Assembly: GCA_015709715.1 (NCBI GenBank)
Contig: CP054184.1
Span: 1,039,001 to 1,103,000, forward strand
Direction of reading: 5' to 3'
DNA length: 64,000 bases
DNA from: Nitrospira sp.
GTDB taxonomy: Bacteria; Nitrospirota; Nitrospiria; Nitrospirales; Nitrospiraceae
Shown: positions 25,912 through 34,324 of the stretch, in pieces
How positions within the stretch are numbered: position 1 is the stretch's first letter
Layout of the letters: the number at the start of each line of letters is the position of its first letter
The notes under the pieces: generated by a model
Database searches by the model: none
Told to the model about the DNA's origin: nothing
The model's input: the letters and a program-made list of their open reading frames with translations, nothing else
Program-made: the position numbers and the translations under genes

Positions 25912-25957
25912 ATCAGGGCCCTACCCAGTATGCGCCCCGTCGCTTCCCTGCTACGTT
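25912..25957 (+). promoter_or_regulatory. Dyad operator plus -10 (site 2), hemerythrin unit
   Basis: ATCAGGGCCCTACCCAGT (25912-25929), then 22 bp, then TACGTT (25952-25957). The arms match the consensus ACTAGG/CCTAGT at four and five of six positions. The start codon of the hemerythrin gene is 50 bp further on. Confidence 0.65.
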
Positions 25958-26007
25958 CAGTATCGAGATCCCGCCGGGCTCGAAGGAAGATGAGAGGGAG
26001 GCGATCC

Positions 26008-26415
26008 ATGGCGAACGCACAATCCATTTCAAAGGCCCATGAAACGGTCCGCATCTTGCGCAACGACCATCGTCAGATTTTAGCGCTGTTCCACCTGTAC
26101 CTCGCGGCGCCCGCAGATTCCCGGCAAGCCACCGTGGACCACATTCTCGAACTGATCGAGGAGCACTTCCACAGGGAAGAATCGCTTCTGGCCGACGGAT
26201 CGCGACCGCGCAACGATCAAGAGCGGAAACTCCTGGGACAGGTGCTCATGGAACACGAAGAACTGCGGGCCATGGTCGACGAACTCCGGCGATCGGAGGC
26301 GGACGACGACCAGGCATTGGACGAATTTTTTGAAGACACGATGCGGGCGGCGCGCGCGCACTTCATCACGGAGGAGCGGGATCTCTTCCCACACCTCGAA
26401 ACGCTGGCCGTCTAG
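26008..26415 (+). CDS. Hemerythrin HHE-domain protein
   Basis: A 135-residue four-helix bundle protein from ATG 26008 (Shine-Dalgarno GAGGGAGG). Candidate di-iron ligands lie in the family pattern: His21 (NDHRQIL), the HFHREE segment at 53-58, His83 (MEHEEL) and His118 with Glu122 (HFITEE). Hemerythrin-like proteins bind O2, NO or iron and often take part in redox stress or sensing. No fused output domain is present. The upstream frame from 25867 covers the operator and is rejected. The Gfo/Idh/MocA gene follows after 61 bp. Confidence 0.92.
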   Translation: MANAQSISKAHETVRILRNDHRQILALFHLYLAAPADSRQATVDHILELIEEHFHREESLLADGSRPRNDQERKLLGQVLMEHEELRAMVDELRRSEADDDQALDEFFEDTMRAARAHFITEERDLFPHLETLAV

Positions 26416-26476
26416 CGCGCACCATGGAGTTCTTCACTTCAACGCCCCTGGTAAAAGGGAGAAGGAGCCTCACCCC

Positions 26477-27577
26477 ATGCGGAGCACCCCCATACGATTC
26501 GCAGTGGTCGGCCTTGGACATATTGCCCAGGTTGCGGTCCTGCCCGCATTCGCCCATGCCAAGTCCAACGCACGCCTCGCTGCGCTCGTCTCGGACGACG
26601 CGGTCAAACGTCGCGTACTCGGCAAGAGCTACGGCACCCCACACACCTATGCCTATCGCGAGTACGACGCCTGCTTGCGCAGCGGCGAGATCGACGCCGT
26701 GTATATCGCCCTGCCCAACAATCTGCACCGCGACTTCGCCCTAAGGGCCGCAAGGGCCGGCATCCATATCCTTTGTGAAAAGCCCTTGGCAGTGACCGCC
26801 GCCGATTGCCGCGCGATGGCGCGGGCCGCCGACCGTCACGGCGTCAAGCTCATGGTGGCCTATCGACTCCACTTCGAGACCTGCAACCTGCGCACGATCG
26901 CCCTGGCCCAGTCCGGGCAGCTGGGAGACCTGCGTCTGTTTCACTCGGTCTTTACGCAGCAAGTGCGTCCAGGCGATATCCGCTTGAAGCATCAGCTCGG
27001 CGGAGGCCCGCTCTACGACATCGGGATCTATTGCATCAACGCCGCGCGGTATCTGTTCCGCGACGAACCGATCGAGGTGTCGGCCTTTCTGGGCAAGGGC
27101 GACCGCCGATTCCAAACGGTGGAAGAATCGGCATCCGTCCTCATGCGTTTTCCGCAAGATCGATTGGCCACCTTCAGCTGCAGCTTCGGCGCGACGGACG
27201 AAACCATGTACGAGATCATCGGCACGAAGGGTCGCGTCCGCGTGGAGCCGGCCTACGAATATGTCGGAGGGTTGAACGCCGCCATCACGATCGAGGGGAC
27301 GACGAAGCGTCAGACCTTCCAAGCCGGGGATCAATTCGCGCCGCAACTGATCCACTTTGCCTCCTGCATTCGGCAGAACCGCGAACCGGAACCGAACGGC
27401 CTGGAAGGGCTGATCGACGTGCAGATCATCGAAGCGCTGCACCGATCGGCCCTTCAAAGGCAGCCGATCACACTCCGCCTCCCGACCAAACGGATCAGGC
27501 CGGACATTCGGTTGGCTATGCATTATCCGCCGGTGCCGAAACCCAAGGAGGTCCACACGAAGTCCCCTACGCTCTAG
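26477..27577 (+). CDS. Gfo/Idh/MocA-family NAD(P)-dependent oxidoreductase
   Basis: A 366-residue sugar-type dehydrogenase from ATG 26477 (AGAAGGAG upstream). The N-terminal Rossmann motif is FAVVGLGHIAQ (about 7-17), followed by YIALPNNLHRDF and HILCEKPLAV, in which the Lys of EKP is the family's catalytic residue. The C-terminal alpha/beta domain contains GGGPLYDIGIYCINAARYLF. The length and the GIYCIN motif resemble glucose-fructose oxidoreductase-type members without a Tat signal. Substrate cannot be read. It shares the hemerythrin unit. Confidence 0.92.
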   Translation: MRSTPIRFAVVGLGHIAQVAVLPAFAHAKSNARLAALVSDDAVKRRVLGKSYGTPHTYAYREYDACLRSGEIDAVYIALPNNLHRDFALRAARAGIHILCEKPLAVTAADCRAMARAADRHGVKLMVAYRLHFETCNLRTIALAQSGQLGDLRLFHSVFTQQVRPGDIRLKHQLGGGPLYDIGIYCINAARYLFRDEPIEVSAFLGKGDRRFQTVEESASVLMRFPQDRLATFSCSFGATDETMYEIIGTKGRVRVEPAYEYVGGLNAAITIEGTTKRQTFQAGDQFAPQLIHFASCIRQNREPEPNGLEGLIDVQIIEALHRSALQRQPITLRLPTKRIRPDIRLAMHYPPVPKPKEVHTKSPTL

Positions 27578-27603
27578 CAGAGGCGGGGATGCGGCGGAAA
27601 CGG

Positions 27604-27649
27604 ACTAGGGCTTTGCCCAGTTCAGCAATCTCGGAGCCGCCGATAGGCT
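27604..27649 (+). promoter_or_regulatory. Dyad operator plus -10 (site 3), nine-gene operon
   Basis: ACTAGGGCTTTGCCCAGT (27604-27621), 22 bp, then TAGGCT (27644-27649). One mismatch in the right arm. It lies 26 bp after the oxidoreductase stop and heads the run of nine genes from 27705 to 34289. Confidence 0.72.
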
Positions 27650-27704
27650 CTGACTGTAGAAACGGCGCGGTGAACCCTCTACTACGGATGAGAAGGAGAG
27701 CAGA

Positions 27705-27899
27705 ATGGATCAGGAGACGGACATGGATAAGACGATGCGGCAAGCCGGTGACACGATCGCAGACGTAGCAGAGAAGACGACCGCCGGTGTCGGCGGGGTC
27801 GTGCAGGACCTTGAGATCCTCATCCGTCGGTATCCGTGGCAGGCACTATTGCTCGGCCTCGGATGCGGGTATGTCTTGTCCCGCATTCGATCGAACTAG
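27705..27899 (+). CDS. Small DUF883/ElaB-like membrane protein
   Basis: A 64-residue protein (ATG 27705, Shine-Dalgarno GAAGGAG). An amphipathic helix (MRQAGDTIADVAEKTTAGVG) is followed by a C-terminal membrane helix with RRYPWQALLLGLGCGYVLSR. This arrangement, a charged helix then Y-P-W-x-A-x-x-x-G-x-x-x-G, is typical of DUF883-type proteins such as ElaB, a tail-anchored ribosome-hibernation factor in E. coli. Family membership is inferred from that pattern. First gene of the operon. Confidence 0.78.
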   Translation: MDQETDMDKTMRQAGDTIADVAEKTTAGVGGVVQDLEILIRRYPWQALLLGLGCGYVLSRIRSN

Positions 27900-27911
27900 G
27901 AAGGATGCGAC

Positions 27912-28319
27912 ATGGAGAATCCCCATCCGATATCCGTTGCCGCATTGCTTCAAGGCCTCGTCGAAGACGTGCGGTTGCTGATCCAGCAGACCCTGCGGCT
28001 GGCCCGCCATGAAATGCAGCTGGAGTGGCACAAGGTCACTGCCATCATCATTCGTGCCGGTGTCGGCATCACCCTGGCGTTCATGGCGAGCGTCCTCCTT
28101 CTCCTCATGGTCGTCCATCTGCTGCACGACCCGCTGGGCCTTCCGTTCTGGGCGAGTTATGGAATCGTAGGACTCCTCTGCGCACTCGTCGCGGGCCTAC
28201 TCTTGGCCGGCGTCGTTTCACTGGGCGCCACGCTTCGCTTGTGGCCGTTCCGCACTTTTCACTCCATAAAGGAAGATGCCCGATGGATCAAAGAACAGGT
28301 GCTCTCGACCAAGATCTAA
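27912..28319 (+). CDS. Phage-holin-superfamily (DUF1469-like) membrane protein
   Basis: A 135-residue protein with a leading amphipathic helix (about 8-40: LVEDVRLLIQQTLRLARHEM) and two membrane helices (about 46-70 and 80-105), the layout of the DUF1469/putative actinobacterial holin-X family. Such genes sit with DUF883- and DUF3618-like genes in many genomes, as here. No lytic neighbours exist, so it is not a phage holin. ATG 27912 has AGGAAGG upstream. It overlaps the next gene by 37 bp. Confidence 0.82.
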   Translation: MENPHPISVAALLQGLVEDVRLLIQQTLRLARHEMQLEWHKVTAIIIRAGVGITLAFMASVLLLLMVVHLLHDPLGLPFWASYGIVGLLCALVAGLLLAGVVSLGATLRLWPFRTFHSIKEDARWIKEQVLSTKI

Positions 28320-28972
28320 AAGACATTCTGCACACGCGGATGGCAATCGCAGACAAACTGGATGCGTTGGAGCAACGTGTCCTTCATCACGCGGAGGACG
28401 CCACGATGCAGCTGACCCAGGTGCTCGATCGAACAACGAAGAGCGTCAACAAGCTGGTGGATAAGACCAAAGCCGTCATCGACCCGGTGCATCGCATCCA
28501 TGAACATCCTTGGTTGATGGTGGGCGGAGCCCTGTGCGCCGGGTTTGCCCTCGGCCTGCTCGACCAGGGATCGAGACCGCGTCGGCAAGGCGTCTATCCC
28601 TACTATCCGCCTGGAGTGAAGGGATCCAGGGTCATGCCGGGACCGGCAGCGCGTCCCAAGCGGCCCCAAGAGGCCGATGGAGTCTACGAGTTCTATCCCA
28701 GCGAGTCCCAGCCTCGTCCCCGGCAAGCCCCCCCGCGAAGCACGACGCTGTGGGACTCGCTTTCCCGAGAGTTTCAGCAGGAAACCGAAGAGGCGAAGCT
28801 GATGGTACTGGAAGTCGGACGCGCTCTGTTCACGGAATTGACCCGACGGATGGTGCCGGAAATCGCCCGTTCTCTCGGTGTGACGCTTCCGCCGACCTCC
28901 TCGTACAGGTCTCCGCAAGAGAAGCGGCGGTCTCCGGAAAAGGCCGAGGAGGGCCAGGTCACGGCCTCCTGA
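28283..28972 (+). CDS. DUF3618-like protein with long C-terminal extension
   Basis: A 229-residue protein starting at ATG 28283 inside the previous gene (Shine-Dalgarno AAGGAAG). Residues 1-65 are a charged helix with I-x-D-K-L-x-A-L-E-x-R-V; 70-95 are hydrophobic (HPWLMVGGALCAGFALGLL). Then comes a Pro/Tyr/Arg-rich linker (GVYPYYPPGVKG) and another helical part (about 155-205, EFQQETEEAKLMVLEVGRAL). The first part resembles DUF3618; the rest is unassigned. Probably a scaffold at the membrane. Confidence 0.75.
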   Translation: MDQRTGALDQDLKDILHTRMAIADKLDALEQRVLHHAEDATMQLTQVLDRTTKSVNKLVDKTKAVIDPVHRIHEHPWLMVGGALCAGFALGLLDQGSRPRRQGVYPYYPPGVKGSRVMPGPAARPKRPQEADGVYEFYPSESQPRPRQAPPRSTTLWDSLSREFQQETEEAKLMVLEVGRALFTELTRRMVPEIARSLGVTLPPTSSYRSPQEKRRSPEKAEEGQVTAS

Positions 28973-28978
28973 TTCACG

Positions 28979-29470
28979 ATGCACGAGCGCTTGGGAATCG
29001 ATCAAGATCTGCCGTTTCAATATCGAGCCTGGCGCTATCAGCGCATGGCGTGGGCCGCGCTCGCCCTGACATTGGCCGGTGCGCTGCTCGGACTGTTCGG
29101 GCAGGGTCCCCTGGCCGATGCCTCGGTCCGCAGCGCGGACGGGCAGGTCACACTGGACTATGAACGTTTCACCCGCTACGACCGAACGACTTGGCTGATC
29201 GTCTCCCTGCCCCGTTCCGATCACAGAACCGACTCGATCCAGATCCTGTTCGACAAGGACTACGCGCAGGCCGTCACGCTGCGTTTCCCCTTGCCCAACC
29301 CCGTAGACACGGCTTGGACGGCGGAGGGGTTACGGTATGAGTTCACCCGGCCGGAAGGCGGCGGGATCGTGCGACTGTTGCTTTCGATCCAGGCCGTCGG
29401 CCCGGTTACCGGCCGTATCCGGGCAGGACAGGGAGAGTGGCTGCCTTTCACGCAATTCATCTACCCATAG
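28979..29470 (+). CDS. Hypothetical single-pass membrane protein (163 aa)
   Basis: One membrane helix (about 22-44, [21 protein letters not shown]) followed by a beta-rich extracytoplasmic domain ending LPFTQFIYP. Lines such as [20 protein letters not shown] suggest a sandwich fold, but I recognise no family. ATG 28979 lies six bases after the previous stop and nine before the next start, so its place in the operon is clear. Confidence 0.8.
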   Translation: MHERLGIDQDLPFQYRAWRYQRMAWAALALTLAGALLGLFGQGPLADASVRSADGQVTLDYERFTRYDRTTWLIVSLPRSDHRTDSIQILFDKDYAQAVTLRFPLPNPVDTAWTAEGLRYEFTRPEGGGIVRLLLSIQAVGPVTGRIRAGQGEWLPFTQFIYP

Positions 29471-29478
29471 GCGCGACG

Positions 29479-29970
29479 ATGGATGCAGTGCTCCGTGGCG
29501 CAACGATGTACCTGTTCCTCTTGGTGGTGTTCCGTCTGGCCGGACGCCGGACGCTGGCGCAAACCACCGTCTTCGATTTGGCCCTCCTGTTGATCATCAG
29601 CGAGGCCACGCAAAACGCCATGCTGGGACAGGACTATTCGGTCACACACGGCATCCTGGTCATTCTGACCTTGGTGGGTCTCGACATTCTCTTATCGTTG
29701 CTCAAACAGCGGGCGCCCTTTCTGGCCCGCTGGATCGACGGCAAACCCCTCGTGCTGATCGACGAGGGCCGGCCCCTCGGGGATCTGATGCGACGCGCAC
29801 GCGTCGACCTCGAGGATATCCTCCGCGCCGGGAGGGAACAGGGGGTCGAAGGACTGCACCGCATCCGGTACGCCGTGCTCGAAACCAGCGGAACCATTTC
29901 CATCATTCCGCGCAACGCCGACGAAGAGCTGGAGGGACGGCCCATACCTCCGAGTCGGGACTGGAGTTGA
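29479..29970 (+). CDS. DUF421 (YetF/YcaP-like) membrane protein
   Basis: A 163-residue protein from ATG 29479. Three membrane helices occupy about 1-80 ([59 protein letters not shown]). The cytoplasmic C-terminal part shows [22 protein letters not shown] and [12 protein letters not shown], all typical of the YetF/DUF421 family. Bacillus homologues of this type are linked to spores and stress. The frame upstream to 29437 overlaps the previous gene and is not needed. Confidence 0.9.
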   Translation: MDAVLRGATMYLFLLVVFRLAGRRTLAQTTVFDLALLLIISEATQNAMLGQDYSVTHGILVILTLVGLDILLSLLKQRAPFLARWIDGKPLVLIDEGRPLGDLMRRARVDLEDILRAGREQGVEGLHRIRYAVLETSGTISIIPRNADEELEGRPIPPSRDWS

Positions 29971-29973
29971 CAC

Positions 29974-30933
29974 GTGGCCGCTTCACTTACGAGCCCATCG
30001 CCCCGTTGGAACCCTTGGAAGCTCGGAGGCCTCCCCTGGAAAACCTTCTTCCTCCAATTGTGGCAAGAAAGCCAGAAGGACGAGATCCTCGGCCGCGCCG
30101 CGCAGCTGGCCTATTATTTTCTGCTCGCCCTGTTTCCGGCACTGCTGTTCCTGACGGCCTTCATGGGCCTCTTTCCGCTCACGGAGACCTTGCCGGAATT
30201 GATGCAATACCTCCGCACCGTGCTGCCCGCCGACGCGCTCTCCCTGTTGGAGCGATATCTGGAGAACGTGGTCCAGGGCAGCGGCGGCGACATCCTGTCA
30301 CTCGGACTGTTGGGCACGCTCTGGGCCTCGTCGAGCGGCGTGACCGCCATCATGGAAGCCTTGAACGTCGTCTACGGTGCCGAGGAAACGCGCCCCTATT
30401 GGAAGGTTCGCCTCATCGCCATCCTGTTGACCGTCGGACTGGCAGGCTTCATCATTCTATCGATCACCCTGATTCTGTACGGCGCGCGGATCGGCGAATG
30501 GATCGCGGACATCGTCGGTTTGGGCTGGTTGTTCCTGCTCACCTGGAACGTGTTGCAGTGGCCCGTGGCCGTTCTCCTGATGTTGTTTGCCCTCGCAATC
30601 ATCTATTATGTGTGTCCGAACGTGGAGCATGACTGGCGCTGGGTGACTCCGGGGTCCGTTTGCGCGGTGTCCTTGTGGTTACTGGTCTCGCTGGGTTTCA
30701 AGGCCTACGTTGAACACTTCGGCAACTACAATGCGGCCTACGGATCGATCGCCGGCGTCATCGTGCTCATGTTGTGGCTGTACCTCACGGGCGTGGTGAT
30801 GTTGCTGGGGGGAGAAATCAACGAGCAGATCGAACAGGCCGCCGCAGCGCTCCGTCGGGGCAAACAGGTGTCGAGGCCCAATTCGGCCGGAGAACCTGCG
30901 CAGTTCCAGAAAGGGGAAGAGACGACCGCATGA
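29974..30933 (+). CDS. YihY/BrkB-family inner membrane protein
   Basis: A 319-residue protein starting at GTG 29974, three bases after the previous stop. It has about six membrane helices and the family landmarks AAQLAYYFLLALFPALLFL (about 42-60), LGLLGTLWASSSGVTAIMEALN, and the C-terminal YGSIAGVIVLMLWLYLTGVVMLLGGEIN. Often misnamed ribonuclease BN; the true function is unknown, probably an envelope transporter or flippase-like protein. The last four bases overlap the next start. Confidence 0.92.
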   Translation: MAASLTSPSPRWNPWKLGGLPWKTFFLQLWQESQKDEILGRAAQLAYYFLLALFPALLFLTAFMGLFPLTETLPELMQYLRTVLPADALSLLERYLENVVQGSGGDILSLGLLGTLWASSSGVTAIMEALNVVYGAEETRPYWKVRLIAILLTVGLAGFIILSITLILYGARIGEWIADIVGLGWLFLLTWNVLQWPVAVLLMLFALAIIYYVCPNVEHDWRWVTPGSVCAVSLWLLVSLGFKAYVEHFGNYNAAYGSIAGVIVLMLWLYLTGVVMLLGGEINEQIEQAAAALRRGKQVSRPNSAGEPAQFQKGEETTA

Positions 30934-32132
30934 AGCCCGACTATCCCGACCTCCTCACGGAACAACGGATTCCCCCGCAACCCGCACAACCTCCTGCCTC
31001 CTCACCGGCCGATCGGCACCTTTGGCAGATCACGCCGATACGGGATTTGCTGTGGGGCGGCGGATTTCTCTTTGTGCTCTGGTTCGGGTATTACCTGCGA
31101 GGGGTCTTCACGCCGGTCCTAATCGCCCTGTTGCTGGCTTACCTGTTCAACCCGCTGATCCGGCGGGCCGAGGCACAGTGGCATGTCCCCAGACCCGCGA
31201 CCATCGCCATCATCCTCTTTCTCTCGGCGGTCCTGACCGTGGGTCTGATCACATGGCTGGGTCCGCTGCTGGCGGAACAGGTTCAATCCTTTGCTGAGCG
31301 CGTGCCGCGCTACATCCAGAGCATCGCTCAGCGGTACCACGTGCGGCTGGGTGACTTCTCGGAACACTTGTCGACGATCGCCACCAGCCTTCGCGAGGAC
31401 CCCCTTTCGATCTTGCGACCGGTCTTCTCGGGCACGGGCCAGGCGTTCGGCGTGTTGGGAACAGTGATCGGCACCACCGCCGACGTCGTGATTGCCTTCG
31501 TCCTGATTCCCATCTACTTCTTTTTCTTCGCCTGGCGGTTCGACCGCTCCCTGGACCAGCTCAAGCGGTACATTCCGGCCGGCTACCGCGCCCGCGTGCG
31601 CCATATCATGATACGGATGGACCATGCCGTGAGCGGGTTCTTTCGCGGCCGCCTGACGATCGCGCTCGGTTCAGCGGTGCTCTATTCTCTCGGCTGGGCG
31701 CTCACCGGCATTCGGTATTGGTTTTTGCTGGGTCTGATCACCGGCATCCTGACCATCATCCCCTACGCCTCGTTGATCGGCTGGCCCCTGGCCGTGCTGT
31801 TGAAATATCTGGACGTGTTGTCGTCCGAGAGTGCCGTGTTCGACCTGATGACCATCGTGGTGTGGCCGTCCCTGGCCTACCTCCTGGTCCAGTTCATCGA
31901 AAGCTGGTTGCTGACGCCCTGGGTGCAAAGCCAGTCGATGGACATGAGCGCCGTCACCGTGCTCATCGTGGTGTTCGTCGGCGGCGCCTTGGGCGGATTC
32001 TACGGCCTGCTGCTCGCCATCCCCATCGCGGCCTGCCTCAAGATCCTGGGCGAAGAACTGGTCCTCCCGCACCTGGCCCGTCGGGCTGCGGCATCCCCGT
32101 CGCCCGACAGCCGACGAAAGGAGCCGCTATGA
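30930..32132 (+). CDS. AI-2E-family (PerM/YdiK-like) permease
   Basis: A 400-residue membrane protein from ATG 30930 (ATGA overlap). After a proline-rich cytoplasmic leader (about 1-35) there are about seven or eight helices, with LIALLLAYLFNPLIRRAE in the first third and LGWALTGIRYWFLLGLITGI plus IPIAACLKILGEELV in the last. These match the AI-2E transporter family (UPF0118), which includes Na+/H+ antiporters and presumed exporters. Substrate is unknown. The next gene again overlaps by four bases. Confidence 0.92.
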   Translation: MKPDYPDLLTEQRIPPQPAQPPASSPADRHLWQITPIRDLLWGGGFLFVLWFGYYLRGVFTPVLIALLLAYLFNPLIRRAEAQWHVPRPATIAIILFLSAVLTVGLITWLGPLLAEQVQSFAERVPRYIQSIAQRYHVRLGDFSEHLSTIATSLREDPLSILRPVFSGTGQAFGVLGTVIGTTADVVIAFVLIPIYFFFFAWRFDRSLDQLKRYIPAGYRARVRHIMIRMDHAVSGFFRGRLTIALGSAVLYSLGWALTGIRYWFLLGLITGILTIIPYASLIGWPLAVLLKYLDVLSSESAVFDLMTIVVWPSLAYLLVQFIESWLLTPWVQSQSMDMSAVTVLIVVFVGGALGGFYGLLLAIPIAACLKILGEELVLPHLARRAAASPSPDSRRKEPL

Positions 32133-33877
32133 CGACCGTTGCAGACTTGTTGATCGATCGACTGATCGACTGGGGCGTGGACACGATCTTCAGCCTGCCG
32201 GGCGACGGCATCAACGGCATTTACGAAGCCCTGCGCACGCGCCAAGACCGGATCAAACTGGTCTTGGTCCGACACGAAGAATCGGCGGCGCTCGCGGCCT
32301 GCGGGTATGCCAAATTCACGCGACGGCTGGGCGTCTGCCTGGCGACCTCCGGTCCCGGCGGCATCCATCTCCTGAACGGCTTGTACGACGCCAAGTGCGA
32401 TGGCCAGCCGGTCCTGGCGATCACCGGCCATACGTTCCACGACCTCATCGGCACGCATTACCAGCAGGACGTGAATCTCGACAAACTGTTCAGCGATGTC
32501 GCCGCCTACAGCGAACGGGTCATGGGACCGGCCCATGTCGGCAACGTGGTCGATGAAGCCATCAAGACGGCCATCTCGCGCCGCACCGTCGCCCACCTGA
32601 CCATCCCCAAGGACGTACAGGACTGGTCGGCCGACACGCAGGGCTCCAAGGCCAATGTCCCCGGCCATAGCGGCGATCTGTATAGCGATCCCCTCCCCTT
32701 GCCCTCTCAAGCACTCTTGGAGAAAGCGGCCGCCTTACTGAACGACGGCACGAAGATCGCGATCCTGGCGGGCCGCGGGTGCCTCGGAGCCAGGGCGGAG
32801 ATTCTGGAGCTCGCCGACAAGCTGGGCGCGCCCATCGTCAAACCGCTGTTGGGCAAGGGCGTTGTGCCGGACGACCATCCCTTGACCACGGGAGGCATCG
32901 GCCTGCTCGGCACCGCACCATCCCAGGAGGTCTTGGAAACCTGCGATGCACTCCTCATCGCTGGGAGTAGTTTCCCCTATCTGGAGTTTTATCCCAAGCC
33001 CGGCCAGGCTAGGGCCGTCCAGATTGATCTGGACGCAAGCCGGATCGGCCTGCGGTACCCGATCGAGGTGGGGTTGGTCGGGCAGTGCTGGGATGTCCTA
33101 CGCGCCCTGCTGCCGCTTATCCGACAGCAGCTCGATCGTCGTTTCTTGGAACAGGCTCAGGCCAGAACGGTCGAATGGAATGATTTGCTGGAAGCACGAG
33201 GGACCCGCGCCGACGTTCCGCTGAAGCCTCAGGTGGTCGTGCGGGCCGTGAATGAATTCCTGGCGGACGATGCGATCATCTGCTGCGATACCGGCACCGT
33301 GACGACTTGGGTCGCCCGCCACATCCGGGTGAAAGGCAACATGGAGTTTTCCGCCTCCGGTACCCTCGCCACCATGGCGAACGGGCTCCCCTACAGCCTC
33401 GGTGCCGGGATCGCCTTTCCGGGCCGACAGGTCGTCTGCATCGCGGGAGACGGCGGTTTCTCCATGTTGATGAGTGAGCTGGCCACGCTCGTCAAATATG
33501 CCCTGCCCGTGAAGATCATCGTGTTGAAGAACAACCTGCTCGGCATGATCAAGTGGGAACAGCTGGCCTTCGAGGGCAATCCGCAATACGGCGTCGACCT
33601 GCAGCCGATCGACTTCGCCGCCTGCGCTCGCTCCTGCGGCGCGACCGGATTGCACGTGGAGGATCCTGCCGACGTGCGGGATGTCTTACGACAGGCCTTC
33701 GCCCTGCCTGGACCGGTCGTGGTCGAAGCCGTGGTCGACCCCTCCGAGGCCCCGCTCCCAGGCAAGATTACGATGGAACAGGCCTGGCAGTTCACGAAAG
33801 CCATGGCACGCGGCCAAGACGACCGTTGGGAACTGGTCAAAAACTTGGTCGTAAATAGGATCCGTGAAGTGGTGTAA
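32129..33877 (+). CDS. Thiamine-pyrophosphate enzyme, pyruvate oxidase/dehydrogenase-like
   Basis: A 582-residue TPP-dependent enzyme from ATG 32129 with the Shine-Dalgarno AAAGGAG. The three usual domains are visible: the Pyr domain with the catalytic Glu in LVRHEESAALAACGYAK (about 50), a central nucleotide-binding domain, and the PP domain with the TPP motif GDGGFSMLMSELAT...LKNN (about 450-482). Sequence style fits PoxB/pyruvate oxidase-like enzymes, which make acetate from pyruvate and feed electrons to quinone or oxygen. Acetolactate synthase is the main alternative, but no small subunit is present. A metabolic gene in an envelope operon is notable. Confidence 0.88.
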   Translation: MTTVADLLIDRLIDWGVDTIFSLPGDGINGIYEALRTRQDRIKLVLVRHEESAALAACGYAKFTRRLGVCLATSGPGGIHLLNGLYDAKCDGQPVLAITGHTFHDLIGTHYQQDVNLDKLFSDVAAYSERVMGPAHVGNVVDEAIKTAISRRTVAHLTIPKDVQDWSADTQGSKANVPGHSGDLYSDPLPLPSQALLEKAAALLNDGTKIAILAGRGCLGARAEILELADKLGAPIVKPLLGKGVVPDDHPLTTGGIGLLGTAPSQEVLETCDALLIAGSSFPYLEFYPKPGQARAVQIDLDASRIGLRYPIEVGLVGQCWDVLRALLPLIRQQLDRRFLEQAQARTVEWNDLLEARGTRADVPLKPQVVVRAVNEFLADDAIICCDTGTVTTWVARHIRVKGNMEFSASGTLATMANGLPYSLGAGIAFPGRQVVCIAGDGGFSMLMSELATLVKYALPVKIIVLKNNLLGMIKWEQLAFEGNPQYGVDLQPIDFAACARSCGATGLHVEDPADVRDVLRQAFALPGPVVVEAVVDPSEAPLPGKITMEQAWQFTKAMARGQDDRWELVKNLVVNRIREVV

Positions 33878-33914
33878 CCAGGCAGCGGAGAATCAAAGCA
33901 AGGAGGAACGGCAC

Positions 33915-34289
33915 ATGGACGCAATGGGTCGCACGAGATGGGCCATCGCGGAAGGTTATATTCCGCGCGAGAGTCACGGACCGGCACCGCACATGACGAG
34001 TCACGAGACCGTCTGCCTGCTCAATACCGGGCAGGAGGACGCCCACGTCCGGATCACGATCTACTTCGCCGATCGCGAACCCGTCGGTCCCTATCGAGTG
34101 ACCGTGCCCGCCCGCAGAACCGCACATGTGCGCTTCAACGATCTCACCGACCCGGCCCCCATTCCCGTCGACACGGACTATGCGAGCGTCATCGAGTCGA
34201 CCGTTCCGATCGTGGTGCAGCACACCCGTTTGGATTCACGACAGGCCGAAAACGCGCTCTTCAGCACCATAGCCTTTCCGCTCTCCTAA
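33915..34289 (+). CDS. Sensory rhodopsin transducer-family protein (ASRT-like)
   Basis: A 124-residue soluble protein from ATG 33915 (Shine-Dalgarno AAGGAGG). It is clearly related to the Anabaena sensory rhodopsin transducer: GRTRWAIAEGYIPRESHGP, DAHVRITIYFADREPVGPYR, PARRTAHVRFNDLTDPAPIP and PIVVQHTRLDSRQAENAL follow that protein almost position by position as I recall it. ASRT is a tetrameric beta-sandwich that binds the cytoplasmic face of the rhodopsin and may bind DNA or small ligands. No rhodopsin gene is present in this window. Last gene of the operon, 37 bp after the TPP enzyme. Confidence 0.93.
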   Translation: MDAMGRTRWAIAEGYIPRESHGPAPHMTSHETVCLLNTGQEDAHVRITIYFADREPVGPYRVTVPARRTAHVRFNDLTDPAPIPVDTDYASVIESTVPIVVQHTRLDSRQAENALFSTIAFPLS

Positions 34290-34293
34290 CACC

Positions 34294-34324
34294 GGCTGCC
34301 CCGGTCGGTCGAGGTCAGGCAGCC
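34294..34324. terminator. Hairpin between convergent genes
   Basis: GGCTGCC (34294-34300) and GGCAGCC (34318-34324) are perfect 7-bp arms with a 17-nt loop, just after the ASRT-like stop and overlapping the end of the zinc-ribbon gene. Terminator-like, no T-tract. Confidence 0.4.

Noticed and set aside
27912..28319. Phage holin or prophage remnant
   Set aside because: The holin-like family name is misleading; there are no endolysin, integrase or structural phage genes, and the gene sits in an envelope operon.
29974..30933. Ribonuclease BN
   Set aside because: Old name for YihY-family proteins; the sequence is a multi-helix membrane protein without nuclease motifs.
32129..33877. Acetolactate synthase large subunit
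   Set aside because: No regulatory subunit or other branched-chain amino acid gene is nearby, and the sequence style is closer to pyruvate oxidase/dehydrogenase; kept as an alternative only.
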